A stretch of DNA of 64,000 bases from Sporichthya polymorpha DSM 43042 (GTDB taxonomy: Bacteria; Actinomycetota; Actinomycetes; Sporichthyales; Sporichthyaceae): positions 4,687,057-4,751,056 of the forward strand of contig NZ_KB913029.1 in NCBI RefSeq assembly GCF_000384115.1, read 5' to 3'. The notes under the pieces were generated by a model. It was not told the origin of the DNA. It saw only the letters and a program-made list of their open reading frames with translations, and searched no databases. Both the position numbers and the translations under genes were made by a program. Shown here in pieces: positions 18,399 through 27,100 of the stretch. How positions within the stretch are numbered: position 1 is the first letter of the stretch; every line of letters starts with the position of its first letter.

Positions 18399-18404
18399 AT
18401 TATC
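18399..18404 (-). promoter_or_regulatory. -10 box GATAAT for the acyltransferase gene
   Basis: GATAAT on the minus strand, about 17 bases before the TTG at 18382, within the divergent region shared with the rfbF operon. Confidence 0.4.
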
Positions 18405-18459
18405 GCCGGGCTGAAGCGCTCCTACGTCCGGCGGCCCCGGCACGGCCGTCGCCGGTCGA

Positions 18460-18465
18460 TAGGGT
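18460..18465 (+). promoter_or_regulatory. Possible -10 box TAGGGT for the CDP-sugar operon
   Basis: TAGGGT with no start codon at the leaderless distance. If used it would give a leader of about 50 bases before rfbF, containing a 9-codon reading frame. Confidence 0.3.
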
Positions 18466-18498
18466 GAGGGTCCGCAACCTCAGAGTCACGAGGAGCGT

Positions 18499-18528
18499 GT
18501 GATCTTGTTCGCGCGGAAACCGGCATGA
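18499..18528 (+). other. Possible 9-codon upstream ORF overlapping rfbF start
   Basis: GTG at 18499 opens a 9-residue frame (VILFARKPA) whose TGA overlaps the rfbF ATG at 18525. AGGAG lies just three bases before the GTG, a short spacing. rfbF itself has no good Shine-Dalgarno, so translation could be coupled through this leader peptide. Weak evidence. Confidence 0.3.
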
Positions 18529-19295
18529 GGGTCGTGATTCTGGCGGGCGGGCTGGGAACGAGGCTCGCCGAGGAGACCGAGACGCGCCCGAAGCCGATGG
18601 TCGAGATCGGCGGACGTCCGATTCTGTGGCACATCCTCCGCCACTACGCGGCGTTCGGCCACGACGAGTTCGTCGTGGCCCTCGGCTACCGCGGTGAGGT
18701 CGTCAAACGATGGTTTCTGGAGCGGATGAGCCTGAGCGGCAGCATGACGATCGACCTCGACGCGCACACCGTCGAACGCCACGACGGGGCGACGGAGGGC
18801 TGGCTCGTCCATCTCCTCGACACCGGCCAGGACACCAACACCGGCGGCCGCATCCGGCGGTGCGCTCCGCACCTCGCGGGTGAGCCGTTCCTGCTCACCT
18901 ACGGCGACGGTGTTTCCGACGTCGACCTCGACGAAGTGCTCGCGTTCCATCGTCGGTGCGGGCGGCTGGCGACCGTTACCGCCGTCCGCCCGCCCGCTCG
19001 CTTCGGCGGTCTTCTGTTCGACGGCGACCTCGTCAGTGAGTTCACGGAGAAGCCTCAGATCGGCGAAGGCTGGATCAACGGCGGGTTCTTCGTGCTCGAG
19101 CCCGCGGTGCTCGACCTGATCGAGGGTGATCACACCAACTTCGAGCACGATGTGCTGGCGCCATTGGCGAAGGACGGTCAATTGGCTGCGTATCGGCACG
19201 AGGGCTTCTGGCAGTGCATGGACACGCTGCGGGACAAGCAGTACCTGGAGTCGCTGTGGGAAGCGGGTAGTCCGCCGTGGACGGTTCAGCGGTGA
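18525..19295 (+). CDS. rfbF: Glucose-1-phosphate cytidylyltransferase
   Basis: 256 aa, the usual RfbF length. It makes CDP-glucose from glucose-1-phosphate and CTP, the entry step to CDP-deoxysugars. The nucleotidyltransferase signature [25 protein letters not shown] is at residues 6-30. Other RfbF-type motifs are YGDGVSDVD (metal/sugar loop, about 125-133), [10 protein letters not shown] and [12 protein letters not shown], which separate it from RmlA. First gene of a seven- or eight-gene plus-strand operon in which every junction overlaps by 1-23 bases or is a few bases long. The reduced GC bias at third positions compared with uvrA and the catabolic genes is visible by eye through much of this operon. 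Confidence 0.92.
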   Translation: MRVVILAGGLGTRLAEETETRPKPMVEIGGRPILWHILRHYAAFGHDEFVVALGYRGEVVKRWFLERMSLSGSMTIDLDAHTVERHDGATEGWLVHLLDTGQDTNTGGRIRRCAPHLAGEPFLLTYGDGVSDVDLDEVLAFHRRCGRLATVTAVRPPARFGGLLFDGDLVSEFTEKPQIGEGWINGGFFVLEPAVLDLIEGDHTNFEHDVLAPLAKDGQLAAYRHEGFWQCMDTLRDKQYLESLWEAGSPPWTVQR

Positions 19296-20278
19296 GCAGG
19301 TTCTGGACTGACCGGCCGACCCTGGTCACCGGCGCCACCGGCCTGGTCGGCGGAGCCGTCGTACGCCGCCTCGTCGACGCCGGAGCCGACGTGGTGTGTC
19401 TCGTGCGCGACCGCGTGCCCAACGCGGAACTACACCGCTCGGGGCTGGATCAGCACGTGGCCTCCGTAGCCGGCGACATTCGAGATCAGGCGACGATCGA
19501 GCGGATCCTCGGTGAGTACGAGATCGACACCGTGCTCCACCTCGCCGCGCAGACGCTTGTTCCGGTCGCCAACCGCAATCCGGTGTCCACCTTCGAGTCC
19601 AACATCGCCGGGACCTGGGTGGTGCTGGAGGCCTGCCGGCGCAGTCCGCTCGTCCGCCAGATTGTGCTGGCCTCCTCCGACAAGGCCTACGGTTCGTCCG
19701 ACCGACTGCCGTACGACGAGGACACGCCCTTGCAGGGCCGTCACCCGTACGACGTCAGCAAGTCATGCGCCGACCTGATTGCCCAGTCGTACGCCGCGAC
19801 CTACGAATCTCCCGTCGCGATCACGCGATGCGGCAACTTCTTCGGACCCGGCGACCTCAACTGGAACCGCATCGTTCCCGGGACCATTCGATCGGTGTTG
19901 CGCGGGCAACGTCCCGTCATCCGGTCCGACGGCAAAGCTGTCCGCGACTATTTCTACGTCGACGAGGGCGCTGCCGCGTACCTGCTGCTCGCGGAGCGAC
20001 TGGCTGGGGATCGCGCCCTCGCCGGTCGGGCATTCAACTTCTCCAACGAGGAGTCGTACACGGTGCTCGACCTCGTGGCGACCCTGCTCCGGCTGATGAG
20101 GTCTGATCTCCAGCCGGACGTCCGCGGCGAGGCTTCGAACGAGATCGCCGCGCAGTCCCTCGACGCGTCGCGCGCGCGCCAGGAGCTCGGCTGGTCGCCG
20201 ATCTACGAGTTCGAGGAGAGCTTGCGGCGAACCATCACCTGGTACGAGGACCTCTTCGCCTCCCGGGGTGCGCTGTGA
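19292..20278 (+). CDS. rfbG: CDP-glucose 4,6-dehydratase
   Basis: 328 aa. Extended SDR that converts CDP-glucose to CDP-4-keto-6-deoxyglucose. The NAD loop is TGATGLVGG near the start; [23 protein letters not shown] is the RfbG-specific helix. The catalytic region is [18 protein letters not shown], then [12 protein letters not shown] with Tyr and Lys of YxxxK, and [20 protein letters not shown]. These are RfbG hallmarks rather than RmlB ones. GTG at 19292 overlaps the rfbF stop as GTGA; an in-frame GTG at 19277 would add five residues. Together with rfbF it fixes the first two steps of the operon. Confidence 0.9.
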   Translation: MSRFWTDRPTLVTGATGLVGGAVVRRLVDAGADVVCLVRDRVPNAELHRSGLDQHVASVAGDIRDQATIERILGEYEIDTVLHLAAQTLVPVANRNPVSTFESNIAGTWVVLEACRRSPLVRQIVLASSDKAYGSSDRLPYDEDTPLQGRHPYDVSKSCADLIAQSYAATYESPVAITRCGNFFGPGDLNWNRIVPGTIRSVLRGQRPVIRSDGKAVRDYFYVDEGAAAYLLLAERLAGDRALAGRAFNFSNEESYTVLDLVATLLRLMRSDLQPDVRGEASNEIAAQSLDASRARQELGWSPIYEFEESLRRTITWYEDLFASRGAL

Positions 20279-21483
20279 GCGCGTGCCGGTCCTGCGGCGG
20301 CGACTGGTTGCCGGTGCTCTCGCTCGGCGAAACCCCGCTGGCCAATGCCCTGCTCTCACCCGACGACCTTCAACGGCCGGAGGCGCGGTTCCCGCTCGAG
20401 CTGGCCTTCTGTCCCACCTGTGCCCTGGCTCAGATCACGGAGACCGTTCCTCCCGACACGCTGTTCCGGGACTACCCCTACTTCTCGTCGTGGTCCGACA
20501 CGATGCTTAAACATGCAGCGGATCTGACGGCCCGTCTGGTCCGAGAACGACAGTTGACCAGCGACTCGCTCGTCGTGGAGGCGGCCAGCAACGACGGCTA
20601 CCTGCTTCGGAACTACGCCTCCGCCGGCATCGGCGTGCTGGGCATCGAGCCGGCACGCAACATCGCCGTCGTGGCCCGTGAGCGAGGGATTCCCACGCAG
20701 GAGGAGTTCTTCGACCATGCGCTCGCCGAGGCACTCCCCGCCGCCGATGTCTTCCACGCGCACAACGTGCTCGCTCACGTCCCCGATCTGAACGGGTTCG
20801 TCAGCGGCATCCACACGGTGCTCAAGCCGAACGGCCTCGCCGTCATCGAGGTCCCGTACGTCGGCGATCTGTTGGACTTCTGCGAGTTCGACACGATCTA
20901 CCACGAGCACCTCAGCTACTTCTCCCTCTCGGCACTCGATCACTGCTTCCGCACGCACGGTCTGCTCATCTGGGACGTCGAGCGTGTCCCGATCCACGGA
21001 GGCACGCTTCGGCTCTTCGCCGGCCATGAATCGACGGCACCCGCACGGTCGGCCGCTGCGCAGTCGTTGCTCCGGCAGGAGCTGGAAAACGGCCTCACGA
21101 CGGCCCAACGTTTCCAGGCCTTCGCCGCACGGGTGACCGGCATCCGCGACCGGCTCGTGTCCCTTCTCGCCGAACTGAAGGACGGCGGCGGACGCATCGC
21201 CGCGTACGGCGCCTCCGCCAAGGGCAGCACCCTGCTCAACTACTGCGGAATCGGTGCCGAGACGGTCGATTTCGTCGTGGACCGCAGCACGCAGAAGCAG
21301 GGGCGCTACACCCCCGGTACCCACCTGCTGATCGAACCACCGGAGCGGCTCCTGGCGGATCAGCCGGACTACACGCTGCTGCTCACGTGGAACTTCGCGG
21401 AGGAGATCCTCGCCCAGCAGGCCGAGTACCGGCACCGGGGCGGGCGCTTCATCATCCCGGTGCCGGAGCCGGTTGTCGTCTGA
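20275..21483 (+). CDS. NDP-keto-sugar C-methyltransferase (TylC3/KijD1 type)
   Basis: 402 aa. SAM-dependent enzyme that adds a methyl to a carbon next to the keto group of an NDP-4-keto sugar. An N-terminal zinc-binding part has CRSC (C4, C7) and CPTC (C46, C49). The SAM domain follows ([28 protein letters not shown], about 98-125; [16 protein letters not shown]). The motif [14 protein letters not shown] carries the Tyr/Glu/His that in KijD1 (TcaB9) form the active site. The C-terminal Methyltransf_14-like domain shows [16 protein letters not shown]. Overlap with rfbG is GTGA. The natural substrate here should be CDP-4-keto-6-deoxyglucose or its epimer, giving a branched sugar. C3 methylation is the best guess, with C5 possible if it acts like NovU. 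Confidence 0.85.
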   Translation: MSACRSCGGDWLPVLSLGETPLANALLSPDDLQRPEARFPLELAFCPTCALAQITETVPPDTLFRDYPYFSSWSDTMLKHAADLTARLVRERQLTSDSLVVEAASNDGYLLRNYASAGIGVLGIEPARNIAVVARERGIPTQEEFFDHALAEALPAADVFHAHNVLAHVPDLNGFVSGIHTVLKPNGLAVIEVPYVGDLLDFCEFDTIYHEHLSYFSLSALDHCFRTHGLLIWDVERVPIHGGTLRLFAGHESTAPARSAAAQSLLRQELENGLTTAQRFQAFAARVTGIRDRLVSLLAELKDGGGRIAAYGASAKGSTLLNYCGIGAETVDFVVDRSTQKQGRYTPGTHLLIEPPERLLADQPDYTLLLTWNFAEEILAQQAEYRHRGGRFIIPVPEPVVV

Positions 21484-22016
21484 TGATCATTGAGGAGACG
21501 AAACTCCCCGGCGCGTTCGTGGTCACCCCCGAACGGCACGTCGACGACCGCGGGCACTTTGCGCGCGCCTGGTGCGTGGACGAGTTCGCCGCTCACGGCC
21601 TGACGGCGTCCTGGGTGCAGAGCAACGTCTCCTACAACCGCCGGGCAGGAACGCTGCGCGGGCTCCACTACCAGGCCGATCCGCGCCCGGAGACGAAGTT
21701 GGTGCGGTGCACCCGCGGCGCCGTCTACGACGTGATCGTCGATCTCCGCCCGGAATCGCCCACCCACCGGCAGTGGACAGCGGTCGAGCTGACCGAGCAC
21801 AACGGAGTGGCCGCCTACGTCCCCGCGGGCTTCGCGCATGGGTTCCAAACCTTGGTCGACGACACCGAGCTCTGTTACGAGATGTCCGAGTACTACGTGC
21901 CCGAACTCGCCCGCGGCGTCCGCTGGGACGACCCCGTACTCGGGATCACCTGGCCGGCCTGTGATCGCCGGGTCATCTCCGAGCGCGACCTGGCCCTACC
22001 GGGGCTGCGGACGTGA
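21483..22016 (+). CDS. rfbC: RmlC-like NDP-4-keto-hexose 3,5-epimerase
   Basis: 177 aa, cupin fold, the usual RmlC length. Active-site marks are SNVSYNRRAGTLRGLHYQ (His62 is the catalytic-base position), KLVRCTRGAVYDVIVDLR and VPAGFAHGFQTL. ELCYEMSEYYVPELARGVRWDDP carries the Tyr proton donor. Family members normally act on dTDP-4-keto-6-deoxyglucose. No RmlA or RmlB is seen here, and the operon supplies a CDP sugar, so it probably epimerises the CDP-linked, perhaps already C-methylated, intermediate at C3 and/or C5. The ATG shares one base with the stop of the methyltransferase. Confidence 0.85.
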   Translation: MIIEETKLPGAFVVTPERHVDDRGHFARAWCVDEFAAHGLTASWVQSNVSYNRRAGTLRGLHYQADPRPETKLVRCTRGAVYDVIVDLRPESPTHRQWTAVELTEHNGVAAYVPAGFAHGFQTLVDDTELCYEMSEYYVPELARGVRWDDPVLGITWPACDRRVISERDLALPGLRT

Positions 22017-22927
22017 GTCGGCTGCTCGTCACCGGCGGGTCCGGCTTCGTCGGATCGGCCTGCATCCGGGCCGCGATCGAGCGCGGCCACGAGGTCCATG
22101 TCGTATCGCGCGCCGGTCGGCCCGTCCCCGACGGCGCGATGCTGCACCCCTGGGATCTGCTTACCGGAAGACCCGTTGACCTGATGGAGCAGGTCCGACC
22201 GACCCACCTTGTGCACCTCGCGTGGATCGCCACACCCGGCGTCTACTGGACCAGCCCGGAGAACCTCGCGTGGGTCAGGGCGTCCCTAGAACTCCTGGAG
22301 ACTTTCGCTGCCGCCGGGGGACGGCGCGCGGTGTTCGCCGGCACTTGCGCGGAGTACGACTGGACCGGCGATGGTGTTCTTCGCGAGGACAGCACCCCGC
22401 TGCGCCCGGCAACGCCGTACGGTGCCGCCAAGGTCGCGCTCGGATCAGCCGCGGCGACCACCGCGAAGCGCCTGGGCATCGAGCTCGTCTGGGCCCGGTT
22501 GTTCTTCCTCTACGGACCCGGGGAGCATCCGGACCGACTTGTGCCCCACGTGACCCGCCAACTGCTGCGCGGCCACCGCGCCGATTGCACGGACGGGACC
22601 CAGATACGCGACTTCCTGCACGTCGACGACGCGGCCGACGCGATGATGACCGTCCTGGAATCCCGGTTCAGCGGCGCCGTCAACATCGCCTCCGGCACGG
22701 GGGTGGAAGTTCGGACGGTCGTGCGGCACCTGGCGGAGATGACCGGCGGACAGGACTTGCTCCGCCTTGGCGCGCGTCCGTCCGCGACCAATGACCCGGC
22801 ACGACTCGTCGGGGATGTCTCTGTCCTGGTCGATCAGGTCGGCTGGCAACCTCGGATCCCGCTGACGGTCGGGTTGGAGCTCGCAGTCGAGTGGTGGAGG
22901 AAGCATGATGAGCTCCGCGACGAATGA
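22013..22927 (+). CDS. NDP-4-keto-deoxyhexose reductase (SDR)
   Basis: 304 aa extended SDR. TGGSGFVGS is the NAD(P) loop (7-15). The catalytic residues are Thr111 in GTCAEYDW, Tyr136 and Lys140 in TPYGAAK. ARLFFLYGPGEHPDRLVP and DFLHVDDAADAM are sugar-binding and conserved epimerase blocks. It resembles CDP-abequose/paratose synthases (RfbJ/RfbS) and GDP-4-keto reductases. As the last sugar-modifying SDR of the operon it likely reduces the 4-keto group to finish the CDP-sugar. GTG overlaps the epimerase stop (GTGA). The exact stereochemistry cannot be told. Confidence 0.75.
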   Translation: MSRLLVTGGSGFVGSACIRAAIERGHEVHVVSRAGRPVPDGAMLHPWDLLTGRPVDLMEQVRPTHLVHLAWIATPGVYWTSPENLAWVRASLELLETFAAAGGRRAVFAGTCAEYDWTGDGVLREDSTPLRPATPYGAAKVALGSAAATTAKRLGIELVWARLFFLYGPGEHPDRLVPHVTRQLLRGHRADCTDGTQIRDFLHVDDAADAMMTVLESRFSGAVNIASGTGVEVRTVVRHLAEMTGGQDLLRLGARPSATNDPARLVGDVSVLVDQVGWQPRIPLTVGLELAVEWWRKHDELRDE

Positions 22928-24074
22928 GTCGATCTGCCCGGTCTGCTCGCACGACCGGGCCACCGACGTGGTGCGCCGCCTCGCCGTCCCGGTTCACCAG
23001 AACCTCCTCTATCCCACCTTGGAGGCGGCAAGATCCGCACGGCGCGGTGACCTCGACTTCCGCGCCTGCGACCGCTGCGGCTTCCTGTTCAACTCGGCGT
23101 TCGATCCCGCCCTGATGGAGTACGGCCCTCAGTACGAGAACAGCCAGCAGCACTCGACTGCCTTTGTCGACCACCTCGATGCGATGGTCGACCGGATCGT
23201 GCGACACCACGGCCGCACGGACGGCACCGTCGTCGAGGTCGGGTGCGGCAAGGGAGACTTTCTGCGGCGGCTGCTCAACCACCCCGCCAGTCACGCGCAG
23301 GGGGTCGGTGTCGACCCCTCGTATCTCGGCCCTCCGGTGAGTGAGGACGGTCGGGCGCGGTTTCTCGCGCGCTTCTTCGACTCCTCGCTCGATCTCGAGG
23401 CCGACGTCGTCGTCTGTCGGCACGTGATCGAGCACCTCGCCGATCCGGTCGGGATGATGACGACCGTCCGTTCGGCTGCGGTGAGCGACCGGACCACCGT
23501 GTTCTTCGAGACCCCTTGCGCCGACTGGATCCTGCGGAACAGCGTCCTCTGGGATCTGTTCTACGAGCACTGTTCGTTGTTCACCGCGCACAGCCTTGGT
23601 CTGGCACTGACCCGCGCCGGGTTTCGGGTGACGGACGTCCGCCACGTCTTCGGGGGCCAGTACCTCTGGGCCGAGGCAGTCGCCGCCCTGGGAGAGTGGC
23701 CGCTGGAGGACCCACAGTTGCCGCGCGACCCCGTCGGATCGCTGGGCGACGAGCCGGATCGCGTGGGCCAGTGGCGGGAGCAACTGTCCCGGCTCCGCGA
23801 GGGAGGGCCGGTGGTGCTCTGGGGTGCCGGGGCGAAAGGACTGACGTTCTGCAATCTCGTCGACCCGCACCGCACGATGATCGATCGCGTCATCGACGTC
23901 AATCCGGCGAAGCAGGACCGTTTCCTCGGCGGGTCGGGTCACCCGATCAGTGGGCCGGATGCCGCGCGCGGCGCCGCCACCGCCGTGGTGCTGAACCCGA
24001 ACTACGTGGAGGAGATCCGTAGGCTCCTCTCCACGATCGACCCGGAAGTCCGTGTCGTGAACTGGATGGAGTGA
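22905..24074 (+). CDS. Second C-methyltransferase-like SAM protein
   Basis: 389 aa. N-terminal zinc ribbon-like pairs CPVC (C11, C14) and CDRC (about C56, C59), then a class I SAM domain (VVEVGCGKGDFLRRLL; ADVVVCRHVIEHLADP). A YEHCSLFTAHSL segment sits where sugar C-methyltransferases have YHEH. The C-terminal Methyltransf_14-like domain reads VVLWGAGAKGLTFCNLV, close to that of the neighbouring C-methyltransferase. It is a diverged relative, and the altered active-site motif suggests a different substrate or regiochemistry. It overlaps the reductase by 23 bases. GGAGG lies four bases before ATG 22905 and seven before ATG 22908, so either may be the true start. Confidence 0.7.
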   Translation: MMSSATNESICPVCSHDRATDVVRRLAVPVHQNLLYPTLEAARSARRGDLDFRACDRCGFLFNSAFDPALMEYGPQYENSQQHSTAFVDHLDAMVDRIVRHHGRTDGTVVEVGCGKGDFLRRLLNHPASHAQGVGVDPSYLGPPVSEDGRARFLARFFDSSLDLEADVVVCRHVIEHLADPVGMMTTVRSAAVSDRTTVFFETPCADWILRNSVLWDLFYEHCSLFTAHSLGLALTRAGFRVTDVRHVFGGQYLWAEAVAALGEWPLEDPQLPRDPVGSLGDEPDRVGQWREQLSRLREGGPVVLWGAGAKGLTFCNLVDPHRTMIDRVIDVNPAKQDRFLGGSGHPISGPDAARGAATAVVLNPNYVEEIRRLLSTIDPEVRVVNWME

Positions 24075-24853
24075 GAGTGCCGCCGACCCGTCTGACCATC
24101 GACACCGAGGCCGCGACACTGGTCTGCAGCGGTGCCGACGGTGTCCAGGAGTACCCGCTGTACTCCCCCGACGCGTTTCGCCTGCTGAGCGAACAGTGGG
24201 TGAACGTGGGGTGGGCACTCAAGTACACCTACGGGTTCACCTGGTTCGGCCGGCCGATCATCCAGCTACCGGAGGACATCGTTCGGATCCAGGAACTGAT
24301 TTATCGACTGCGGCCCGACGTGATCGTCGAGACGGGTGTGGCGCACGGCGGCTCGCTCATCCTCTACGCGAGCTTGTTCGAGGCGATGGGCACCGGACGT
24401 GTCATCGGCGTCGACATCGAGATCCGCCCGCACAATCGGACCGCGATCGAGAGCCACGAGTTGGCTCATCGCATCACCCTGGTCGAAGGTGACGCTGTTT
24501 CACGGCAGACCGTCGAGCAGGTACGGAGCCACGTCCGGGACGGGGAGCGGGTCCTGGTACTGCTCGACTCGAATCACACCCGCGACCATGTGCTGGCGGA
24601 GCTCCGCGCCTACGCTCCGTTGGTATCCCCCGACTCCTATCTCGTCGCGACCGACGGCCTCATGCAGCAACTGACCGACGTCCCGCGCGGCAAACCGGAG
24701 TGGTTGACCGACAACCCTCAGGAGGCCGCGCGAATCTTCGCAACCGAAACCCCCGACTTCGTCATCGAGGAACCGTCGTTCCCCTTCAACGAGGGCGAGG
24801 TCTCGGACCGCGTGACGCACTGGCCGTCCGCCTACCTGCGTCGGGTCCGGTGA
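24071..24853 (+). CDS. CmcI/rhamnosyl O-methyltransferase family protein
   Basis: 260 aa. Matches the CmcI family, which includes cephalosporin hydroxylase and sugar (rhamnosyl) O-methyltransferases. The SAM-binding core shows VIVETGVAHGGSLILYAS (about 88-105) and GVDIEIRPHNR. VLLDSNHTRDHVLAEL has the Asp and His that bind a metal in CmcI, and YLVATDG follows. In a glycan operon an O-methyltransferase acting on a deoxyhexose hydroxyl is far more likely than a hydroxylase. GTGA overlap with the preceding methyltransferase. It may act on the free nucleotide sugar or on the finished glycan. Confidence 0.75.
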   Translation: MRVPPTRLTIDTEAATLVCSGADGVQEYPLYSPDAFRLLSEQWVNVGWALKYTYGFTWFGRPIIQLPEDIVRIQELIYRLRPDVIVETGVAHGGSLILYASLFEAMGTGRVIGVDIEIRPHNRTAIESHELAHRITLVEGDAVSRQTVEQVRSHVRDGERVLVLLDSNHTRDHVLAELRAYAPLVSPDSYLVATDGLMQQLTDVPRGKPEWLTDNPQEAARIFATETPDFVIEEPSFPFNEGEVSDRVTHWPSAYLRRVR

Positions 24854-24857
24854 CTCG

Positions 24858-26240
24858 ATGACGTCGCCCTCCTCCAGACCGCTGTTCAGCGTCGTCATCC
24901 CCACCCGCGAACGGGCGGAGACGCTTCGGTCCACGCTCCAGACATGCCTCGCCCAGGACTTCGACGACTACGAGATCGTCGTCTGCGACAACCACAGCTC
25001 GCCGGCCACGCGCGAGGTGGTCGATCAGGCCGACAGCCCGCGGATTCGCTACCTTCGCACGGATCGACCTCTGGCGATGAGCGCCAACTGGGAGTACGCC
25101 CTCTCGGAGACTCGAGGCGACTACCTCACGGTGGTGGGCGACGACGACGGACTCATGCCCTACGCCCTTCGCGAACTCGCCATCCTGATCGAGCGGTACA
25201 GCCGCCCGTCAGCGGTTACGTGGCGTCGCGGCATCTATACCTGGCCCACAATGGCGGTGCCCGAGGACGCGAACTACCTGCACATTCCGCTGGGCCGCAC
25301 CTTGCGTGAGATCTCGGGGAAGGAAGCGATCGCCGACGTCATCGCTTTCCGTACCGGAGCCGACCTGCTGCCTATGATCTACTCGGCGGTCGTCCGCCGC
25401 GATCTCGTCGAGGATCTGCGCGAGCGCGTCGGGCGGGTGTTCCCGACCATCTATCCGGACGTCTACTCCGGTTTCGCTCTCGCGTGGCTGAGCGGGACGT
25501 ATCTTTCGTCCGGCGTCCCCATGGGCATCGCCGGACTCGGCGGTCAGAGCAACGGAGTGGCCACCCTGCGGGTGTCGGGTGACAACGCGATCGCGGATGA
25601 GTTCGCGTCGCTCAACGCCGAGTTCGACATCGTGGCTCACCCCCGCGTGCCGGACCTCCGACTGGGCCCGGTCCACGTCGTCGACTCCTTCGAGTGGGCG
25701 CGGCAGTGCGTGTTCCCCGAGACCGACCTCGACTACGACCGCCGTTCGATGGTCTGCCGGTACCTGGAGTCCATGACCGAGCTCGATCCCGCGGTCCGAA
25801 AGCAGCAGCGCGAGGTCATCCGGGCGACGCTGCAGGACGACGCCGAACTGCTTTCCTGGTTCGACCGTGAGGCGCCTGACCCGCCACCGCGCGTGCTCCC
25901 ACGGCTCAAGCCAGCGGTTCTCGGCCCGACGCCGAACACCCTGGCGATCGACGCCGCCGAGTTGGGCCTGCTCGACATCGCCGGAGCGACACGTGTGAGT
26001 GCGGCGATTCTCGGGGTGGGCGCGGGGCCGATCGTGTACAGCACCCCTCCCGCCCGCCCCGCAGGGCAGTCCGCGCAGGCGGCCGCCGCGCAGGAGATGA
26101 CGGATCTCCGACGGCGGAACCAGCGACTCCGCCAACGGTGCAAGGAACTCGAGGCCCAACTAGCCGCGAAGCAGGATCTCAGATCCGCCGTCCGCGGCGT
26201 GGTCCGTCGTATTCGACGTCGGGTCACGAGTCGACGCTGA
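24858..26240 (+). CDS. GT2 glycosyltransferase with C-terminal coiled coil
   Basis: 460 aa. The GT-A fold is at residues 10-240: FSVVIPTRERAETLRSTLQ, DYEIVVCDNHSS, and the metal-binding acidic motif VVGDDDGLMPYAL near 92-104. Residues 245-400 are a variable acceptor region. The last 60 residues are a coiled coil (EMTDLRRRNQRLRQRCKELEAQLAA) ending in an Arg-rich tail (VRRIRRRVTSRR), likely for membrane or partner contact. No membrane segment. As the only transferase of this operon it probably attaches the CDP-derived deoxysugar. Four bases separate it from the preceding gene. Confidence 0.8.
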   Translation: MTSPSSRPLFSVVIPTRERAETLRSTLQTCLAQDFDDYEIVVCDNHSSPATREVVDQADSPRIRYLRTDRPLAMSANWEYALSETRGDYLTVVGDDDGLMPYALRELAILIERYSRPSAVTWRRGIYTWPTMAVPEDANYLHIPLGRTLREISGKEAIADVIAFRTGADLLPMIYSAVVRRDLVEDLRERVGRVFPTIYPDVYSGFALAWLSGTYLSSGVPMGIAGLGGQSNGVATLRVSGDNAIADEFASLNAEFDIVAHPRVPDLRLGPVHVVDSFEWARQCVFPETDLDYDRRSMVCRYLESMTELDPAVRKQQREVIRATLQDDAELLSWFDREAPDPPPRVLPRLKPAVLGPTPNTLAIDAAELGLLDIAGATRVSAAILGVGAGPIVYSTPPARPAGQSAQAAAAQEMTDLRRRNQRLRQRCKELEAQLAAKQDLRSAVRGVVRRIRRRVTSRR

Positions 26241-26280
26241 GCAACGGACCACCGCAGTTCGCACTGCTCAGCACGGCACA

Positions 26281-26286
26281 TAGGCT
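26281..26286 (+). promoter_or_regulatory. -10 box TAGGCT, leaderless start of sulfotransferase
   Basis: TAGGCT ends six bases before the ATG at 26293. It indicates that the sulfotransferase is transcribed separately from the operon in front of it. Confidence 0.5.
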
Positions 26287-26292
26287 GACGTC

Positions 26293-27099
26293 ATGTCGCC
26301 CACGGCCGACAGGAGAATTCGGCACCCGCGCAACTCGGAACGCTTGTACTTCTGGCACATCCCGAAGACAGCTGGCACGAGTTTCATCGCCTGGCTTGAT
26401 CAGCACTACGCCGACGAGAGCATCTACCCCGAACAGTTGCTCTCAGCGGTCCGTCAGGACCCGTCCCCGACGACCCTCACCCCGTTTGCCCTCGTCCGCG
26501 GCCATCTCGCCGACGCGCCCTTGCAACTGCTGGATTCACCGCCCTGCACGGTGACCATCCTGCGCGAGCCCCTTCGACGAGCGACCTCTCATCTCGCGCA
26601 CGTGCACCGCGACGAGAACCACCCCGTCCACGAACGGTTGCAGTTCTACGCGGGCGACCTCGACCGCGCGCTGGACGACCCGGTCGTGCGCGCGATGGTT
26701 CACAACACCCAGTCCCGCTATCTGGGCCTCTCCTGGCGTGCGGACCTCGAGGACCCGTTTGAGCTTGTCGAGCCGGCTCACCCGTTGGCCGGCGCCATGG
26801 CCTTCGAGTTCGCGCCCCTACCCCCGTCGCCGCGTCTGCTGCCGCGCGCACTGCGCCAACTCTCTCGAATCTCCTACGTCGGCACCACCGAGCAGGTCGA
26901 CGTCCTGGCGCGACGGATCGCGCGTGCCCGCGGATTCCGCGGACCGCAGATCGACCGTCACAACACCCGCCCCCGAGGCAAGAGTCCGTACCAGTTGGGC
27001 AGGCTGACGCCCCGGCAGAGGCAGCGGCTCAAGGAACTTACGCGCTTGGACTACGTGCTGTGGCGCGCTGCACAGATCCGATCCCGGGCTGCGCGCTGA
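26293..27099 (+). CDS. Sulfotransferase family 2 protein (carbohydrate type)
   Basis: 268 aa. The PAPS-binding 5'-PSB loop is FWHIPKTAGTSFIAWL (about 20-35), and the 3'-phosphate-binding segment is TILREPLRRATSHL (about 88-101), as in the PF03567 carbohydrate sulfotransferases. Residues SRYLGLSW and the basic C-terminus fit the fold. Soluble, no signal peptide, so sulfation would occur on the cytoplasmic side before export. It suggests that the surface glycan or glycolipid carries sulfate; the PAPS-making genes are not in the window. A TAGGCT box supports its own promoter. It ends one base from the end of the opposing methyltransferase. Confidence 0.75.
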   Translation: MSPTADRRIRHPRNSERLYFWHIPKTAGTSFIAWLDQHYADESIYPEQLLSAVRQDPSPTTLTPFALVRGHLADAPLQLLDSPPCTVTILREPLRRATSHLAHVHRDENHPVHERLQFYAGDLDRALDDPVVRAMVHNTQSRYLGLSWRADLEDPFELVEPAHPLAGAMAFEFAPLPPSPRLLPRALRQLSRISYVGTTEQVDVLARRIARARGFRGPQIDRHNTRPRGKSPYQLGRLTPRQRQRLKELTRLDYVLWRAAQIRSRAAR

Positions 27100-27100
27100 C

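Noticed and set aside
16112-18502. Plus-strand frame opposite the acyltransferase
   Set aside because: Composition bias only; the minus-strand gene has clear membrane helices and motifs.
18525-24853. Antibiotic sugar cassette of a polyketide or aminocoumarin cluster
   Set aside because: No PKS, NRPS or aglycone gene in the window; neighbours are envelope glycan enzymes and the activation is by CTP.
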